Below are positions 59,894 through 64,000 of a DNA stretch of 64,000 nt, in pieces. The stretch covers positions 360,603-424,602 of the forward strand of contig JAEWAY010000036.1 in assembly GCA_023391415.1 (NCBI GenBank). The letters run 5' to 3'. Position 1 is the first letter of the stretch; each line of letters starts with the position of its first letter. A model generated the notes under the pieces. It searched no databases, was not told the origin of the DNA, and was given only the letters and a program-made list of their open reading frames with translations. This DNA comes from Bacteroidota bacterium. Lineage in GTDB: Bacteria > Bacteroidota > Bacteroidia > Cytophagales > Cytophagaceae. Both the position numbers and the translations under genes were made by a program.

Positions 59894-62800
59894 ATGCTAT
59901 CATTAATTACCTCTCTCATTCTTTTTTTTCTCTTTTCTTTCATAGCACCCGCGGGGAATACTTCTCCTGTTCAGACCTCATCCGGAAGCCCGCGCGCGGA
60001 ATCGGAAAGCGGCGACTATGAAGCCGGGCGCTTTGTACTTCGACTCAATACCAAAGGATTGGAATTATTTACACCAATAACAAAAGAGTCAGCGCTATTT
60101 AAGGGCTTGAACATTGAAATAACAAAAATAGAAAGCTTCGCGAAGGGTATCATTGAAAGTCCGCGTAAAAACAGCCTGTCGCCACGACTATCATCCATCT
60201 ACAAGATAAGCTACTCCGGCGAGCTTCCCCTTGACGCCATTCTGAAAAAGCTCAACGCGTCCGCCTATATTGAATACGCCGAACCATATTATCTGGATAA
60301 AATCCAGTTTATCCCCAACGATCCGGCGGTCCACAATGGCGACGACATGTTCTATTTAAAAAGATATGGAGCTTTCGAAGCCTGGGAAGAAACACGGGGC
60401 GATACCAATATCGTGATCGGCGTCATTGATACCGGCGTACGATACTCCCACGAGGACCTGAAGAGTAACTTGAAGTACAACACCGCCGAAGCGAACGGTC
60501 TTCCCGGAGTCGACGACGACAACGATGGCTATGTCGACAATGTCATCGGCTGGGATTTTGGCGACAAGGACAACAATCCCGACGCTACGGGACACGAGCA
60601 TGGCACTATCGTGGCGGGCATAGCGGCGGCTACGGTCAACAATGGGAAAGGAATCGCGGGTACCGGCTTCAAATGTAAATACCTGCCCTTAAAGGCTTCC
60701 ATCGACTCGCTGGCCGGTGTGATTAGTCATGGCTATGAAGCTTTAATCTACGCGGCCTATCATGGATGCGGCGTAGTCAATCTAAGCTGGGGCAGAACCG
60801 GCAGTTTCTCCCGTATGGCCCAAGACATCATCGATTATGTCGTACTGGAAAAAGACTTGGTAATCGTAGCGGCGGCCGGCAATACAGGCAAAGAAGAAGC
60901 TTTTTATCCGGCATCCTACAACCACGTCCTGTCGGTAGCGTCCGCCGACACCATATTTTCGCCAACAGCCGGTACACTTGTCGAAACCCGACATACCACC
61001 GGGACTTACCATCATACGGTGGACCTGTGCGCGCAAGGCAAAGGCGTATACGGCACCACCAACAACGGCGCCTATCACAAATCCAATGGGTCTTCCAACG
61101 CGGCTCCCCTGGTATCCGGCGCGGCCGCCCTTGTCCGGTCAAAGTTTCCCAACTTGTCGGCTCTACAGGTCATCGAACGTCTTCGTATCACCGGAGACCT
61201 GATCGATTCTTTTCCTGAAAACGCGTTATACAAAGAAAAAATCGGTCGCCGCCTGAACATGCACAAAGCCCTCACCCAGCATAATACGCCATCCGTACGT
61301 ATTACCTCCTCCTCTTTCAACAACCAATACGGCCAATTTATATACTCCGGCGATACGGTAAAGCTCCTGATCAACGTGACCAACTACCTGGCTCCGACCT
61401 CCAATTGTCAGGCGACACTGTCCAGCGATTCCCCGTACATCGAAATATCGAGGAATACCTATTCTCTGGGACCCATTCCAACGATGGGCTCAAAAAACAA
61501 TGAGGATGATCCTTTTATACTGGTTATCAAAGAAGCGCCGGATCCGGACATGCCAGTTACCTTCAGAATCCAGTTCGACGACGGCGACTACTACGATTAC
61601 CAATATATTGAATACATGATAAATCCTAGCTGGATCACTGTCAAGACTCCGGAAACCGAACTGACGATAAGCGGCTCGGGACGTATCGGATACATCGACA
61701 ACGCCTCTTCCATTGGAGACGGATTTCGTTTCAATCATACAGAGCTACTATACGAGGCCGGCCTCCTATTGGCAACCAGCGACTCCACCGTATCGGATTG
61801 TGTAAGAGAGTTTGATTACAATATCAAACAGGATTTCAAGACATTAAAGTCCACAAGGTATATTCCTTCCCGGGTTGCCGATATTCAGACCCAGGCTCGT
61901 TTTTCCGATGAGGCCGCGAAAAAACCCATTGGCGTCACGATTGTACAAAACAGCTATGCTTGGCCCGGGGAAGACGACGCGGCCTATCAGATCATCGAAT
62001 ATAATTTCACCAATACGACCGCTCATACGATAGACACCCTCTATGCCGGAATATTCGCGGACTGGGACATCAACGATCCCGACCACAACAAAGCGGAGTG
62101 GGACGATGAACACAAACTTGGATATGTATACGATCCGGAACCCGATGGACTATACGCCGGCATAAGCTTGCTTACCAACGAGATTCCCACCTATTTCGCG
62201 CTGGATCACCAATCCAATATCCCAGGCAATATCAATCCGAACGATGGCTTTACCTCCCGCGAAAAATTCCTGTGTATGCGGAAAGGCGTTTCCAAAACCA
62301 CCGCGGGCTACTACTACCCGGATAGCTCCGACGTCTCCAATCTCACGGGAGCGATCATTCTTGGAATACTTCCGGGAGAGAGCAGAAAAGTCGCGTTCGC
62401 TTTCCTCGGAGGAACATCCCTGGACAACTTAAAACAAAACGCGGCTCAGGCTAAAAAACGTTATCGTTCATTCAACACGGGTCCGGTTCCTCAAATCGAA
62501 GCGTATCATTTCTGCGAAGGCGATACAGTCAGCCTGGCCATACACCCTGAAAACGGAACATTATTCGGATTTTACACCAACGAAACCCAGCCTCTCGCCA
62601 CCGGCGATTCCCTTTATCTACGCGATATTGACGGTCCTCAAACTTTTTATGTAACCAATCTCGATTCCCTGTTTGAAAGCGCCCCGGCCATCGCGCGAAT
62701 TCTTTTTCATAAAAACCCTGAGGCCAACTTTATGATTCAGCCGACGATCCTGAATCTTTGGCATCAAACCTACGCGGAAATCATCCCCTCCAGTACTCCG

Positions 62801-63229
62801 TCTATATACCATCGCTGGGAGATAGGAGAACTTGTATTGGAGCGCGACGACACGTTTACCCGTCATTTCACGGAACCAGACACCATTTTGATTCGACTTA
62901 CCGTAAGCGACGAATATGGATGTAGCGACAGCAAAGCCATTCGCTATCCTGTCATTTACGAGACAATCACCGGTCCCCTGACAGCTTCGGAAGAAGAACG
63001 GCTCAGGCTTTATCCCAATCCGGCCGGAGATTTTCTATACCTGAACTTTGGCGATGACGACACTGAAAAAGAGGTCCGGATCATTGATATGATCGGCAAT
63101 GAAATCGCGCGATTTAACGGATCCTTCAGCAAAAAAGAGCTTCATGTCGAACCATGGGCTTCCGGAACGTATTTGATGATCATTACCAGGGAGTCAGGCC
63201 AGACCGTCCGACCCTTTGTCAAATATTAA
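59894..63229 (+). CDS. T9SS-exported S8 subtilisin-family protease
   Basis: An 1111-residue exported protease from the ATG at 59894; a TTG at 59828 would add 22 residues before the true signal peptide (MLSLITSLILFFLFSFIAP). Catalytic residues are Asp179 in VIDTGVRY, His236 in HEHGTIVAG, and Ser401 in GSSNAAPLVSG, where most family members have GTSMAAP. An N-terminal propeptide (about 40-140), beta-sandwich parts after 450 and a PKD-like domain near 960-1020 follow, ending in a type IX sorting domain (LRLYPNPAGDFLYLNF to RPFVKY). It should be secreted and anchored or released at the cell surface. Confidence 0.95.
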   Translation: MLSLITSLILFFLFSFIAPAGNTSPVQTSSGSPRAESESGDYEAGRFVLRLNTKGLELFTPITKESALFKGLNIEITKIESFAKGIIESPRKNSLSPRLSSIYKISYSGELPLDAILKKLNASAYIEYAEPYYLDKIQFIPNDPAVHNGDDMFYLKRYGAFEAWEETRGDTNIVIGVIDTGVRYSHEDLKSNLKYNTAEANGLPGVDDDNDGYVDNVIGWDFGDKDNNPDATGHEHGTIVAGIAAATVNNGKGIAGTGFKCKYLPLKASIDSLAGVISHGYEALIYAAYHGCGVVNLSWGRTGSFSRMAQDIIDYVVLEKDLVIVAAAGNTGKEEAFYPASYNHVLSVASADTIFSPTAGTLVETRHTTGTYHHTVDLCAQGKGVYGTTNNGAYHKSNGSSNAAPLVSGAAALVRSKFPNLSALQVIERLRITGDLIDSFPENALYKEKIGRRLNMHKALTQHNTPSVRITSSSFNNQYGQFIYSGDTVKLLINVTNYLAPTSNCQATLSSDSPYIEISRNTYSLGPIPTMGSKNNEDDPFILVIKEAPDPDMPVTFRIQFDDGDYYDYQYIEYMINPSWITVKTPETELTISGSGRIGYIDNASSIGDGFRFNHTELLYEAGLLLATSDSTVSDCVREFDYNIKQDFKTLKSTRYIPSRVADIQTQARFSDEAAKKPIGVTIVQNSYAWPGEDDAAYQIIEYNFTNTTAHTIDTLYAGIFADWDINDPDHNKAEWDDEHKLGYVYDPEPDGLYAGISLLTNEIPTYFALDHQSNIPGNINPNDGFTSREKFLCMRKGVSKTTAGYYYPDSSDVSNLTGAIILGILPGESRKVAFAFLGGTSLDNLKQNAAQAKKRYRSFNTGPVPQIEAYHFCEGDTVSLAIHPENGTLFGFYTNETQPLATGDSLYLRDIDGPQTFYVTNLDSLFESAPAIARILFHKNPEANFMIQPTILNLWHQTYAEIIPSSTPSIYHRWEIGELVLERDDTFTRHFTEPDTILIRLTVSDEYGCSDSKAIRYPVIYETITGPLTASEEERLRLYPNPAGDFLYLNFGDDDTEKEVRIIDMIGNEIARFNGSFSKKELHVEPWASGTYLMIITRESGQTVRPFVKY

Positions 63230-63263
63230 TTAAAATAGCGGAAAAGTTTATTATTTTCCTGAT

Positions 63264-64000
63264 ATGAATATGGAAACCAAAGCGGCGATCATAACTGTTG
63301 GCGATGAGATTCTCTACGGCCATATTACCGATACCAATTCAGCCTTTCTCGCGAACCAGCTTACGGAAAACGGCTTTAGCGTCGACAAGATCATTTCGGT
63401 AGGCGATCAGATAGAATTCATTCTGGAAGCGCTGGAGGGGTTAAGGAACCAGGTGTCCATCATCGTTATCACCGGCGGCATCGGCCCAACTAAAGACGAC
63501 AAGACCAAAAACGCGCTGGAGATTTTCTACAATAGCCCTCTCCGGCTATTTCCGGAAGCCTTGGAGCAGATCAAAGCGTTTTTCAAAAAACGCGACAAGC
63601 CGCTCACCGAGCTCAATTACCGGCAGGCGTGGCTACCCGCGAACTGTTTGTATATACCCAACCTATACGGAACCGCTCCGGGTATGTGGTTTGAAGAGAA
63701 CAATCAGGTATGCGTAAGCCTCCCCGGGGTTCCTGTCGAAATGAAGCTCATCGCGAAGGAACAGGTCATACCTCGGTTAAAGTCGCGGTTTCCCGCCACC
63801 GTCATTTCCCATCAACTTGTCAAGACCATTGGAATCGGAGAATCCATCCTGGCCGAGAATATCTCCGATTGGGAAGCCCGTCTCCCACCCGAAATACAGC
63901 TGGCCTATCTGCCTTCCATCGGAGAAGTCACACTCCGCCTGTCGATCAAAGGAGGTAGCGAAGAAAAAAACATGAAAGCGCTGTCGGAACAGGTTGGCCT
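63264..64000 (+). CDS. cinA: CinA-family protein, 5' part (runs off the window)
   Basis: An open frame from the ATG at 63264 to the window end (245 codons). It reads AAIITVGDEILYGHITDTNS at the start, then VITGGIGPTKDDKTK and GTAPGMWFEENNQ, the MoCF/competence-damage domain of CinA. The usual protein is about 410-420 residues with a second nicotinamide-nucleotide deamidase domain, which would lie beyond the edge. CinA works in pyridine-nucleotide repair; its competence link in other bacteria is notable given comEC 7 kb away. An ATG two codons later is also possible. Confidence 0.95.
   Translation, partial: MNMETKAAIITVGDEILYGHITDTNSAFLANQLTENGFSVDKIISVGDQIEFILEALEGLRNQVSIIVITGGIGPTKDDKTKNALEIFYNSPLRLFPEALEQIKAFFKKRDKPLTELNYRQAWLPANCLYIPNLYGTAPGMWFEENNQVCVSLPGVPVEMKLIAKEQVIPRLKSRFPATVISHQLVKTIGIGESILAENISDWEARLPPEIQLAYLPSIGEVTLRLSIKGGSEEKNMKALSEQVG

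Noticed and set aside
1..64000. CRISPR arrays, insertion sequences, tRNA or rRNA genes, prophage
   Set aside because: No regularly spaced repeats, transposase motifs, tRNA cloverleaf or rRNA stretches were seen in reading the gaps; the S24-type repressor has no phage genes around it.

Overview
The window looks like chromosomal DNA of a Bacteroidota bacterium, most probably of the order Cytophagales. Four things point there: exported proteins ending in type IX secretion (T9SS) sorting domains, an ExbB/TonB pair of the Bacteroidota form, a menaquinone (men) cluster of the usual Bacteroidota content, and promoters with the Bacteroidota TTG-N19-TAnnTTTG layout. No rRNA, tRNA, CRISPR array, insertion sequence or prophage was seen. 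The species cannot be named from the sequence alone.

Layout: 1-3.5 kb, two glycosyltransferases around miaA (minus). 3.6-8.7 kb, a phosphorelay operon (hybrid kinase, lone receiver, small protein, metallo-beta-lactamase hydrolase). 8.7-9.9 kb, a decayed SulP anion transporter. 10-16 kb, HU, a DUF2007 protein, a GNAT-nitrilase fusion, priA and a lipoprotein. 16-23.8 kb, a long minus-strand run with surE, ribBA, two glycosyltransferases, a phosphatase, an exported DnaJ-like zinc-finger protein, a fatty acid desaturase and a phosphatase. 24-28 kb, menI-like, menF, menD and menB. 28-34 kb, a glutamate-synthase-like enzyme, a Crp regulator, DinB, a ROK kinase and menE. 34-42 kb, unknown genes, an S24-type repressor, a redoxin, an exported kinase-like protein, a sugar porter and a glycosyltransferase. 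42-49 kb, dapD, hydroxyacyl-CoA dehydrogenase, exbB-tonB, PstS-like and TPR proteins. 49-64 kb, a second pseudogene (a T9SS-exported protein), TerB-like, SAM hydrolase, phoH, an M43 protease, comEC, enoyl-CoA hydratase, SUI1, GH15, a subtilase and the start of cinA.

Most of the content is housekeeping (menaquinone, riboflavin, lysine, tRNA modification, replication restart) mixed with envelope functions. The parts that stand out are two datable pseudogenes, an exbB-tonB locus without the expected exbD, an exported CotH/Fam20C-like kinase-fold protein standing alone, an exported protein with a DnaJ-type cysteine-rich domain, two very small hydrophobic ORFs (25 and 31 aa, one with its own terminator), an orphan minus-strand terminator that may end a small RNA, and convergent terminators built from the coding ends of the genes they separate.
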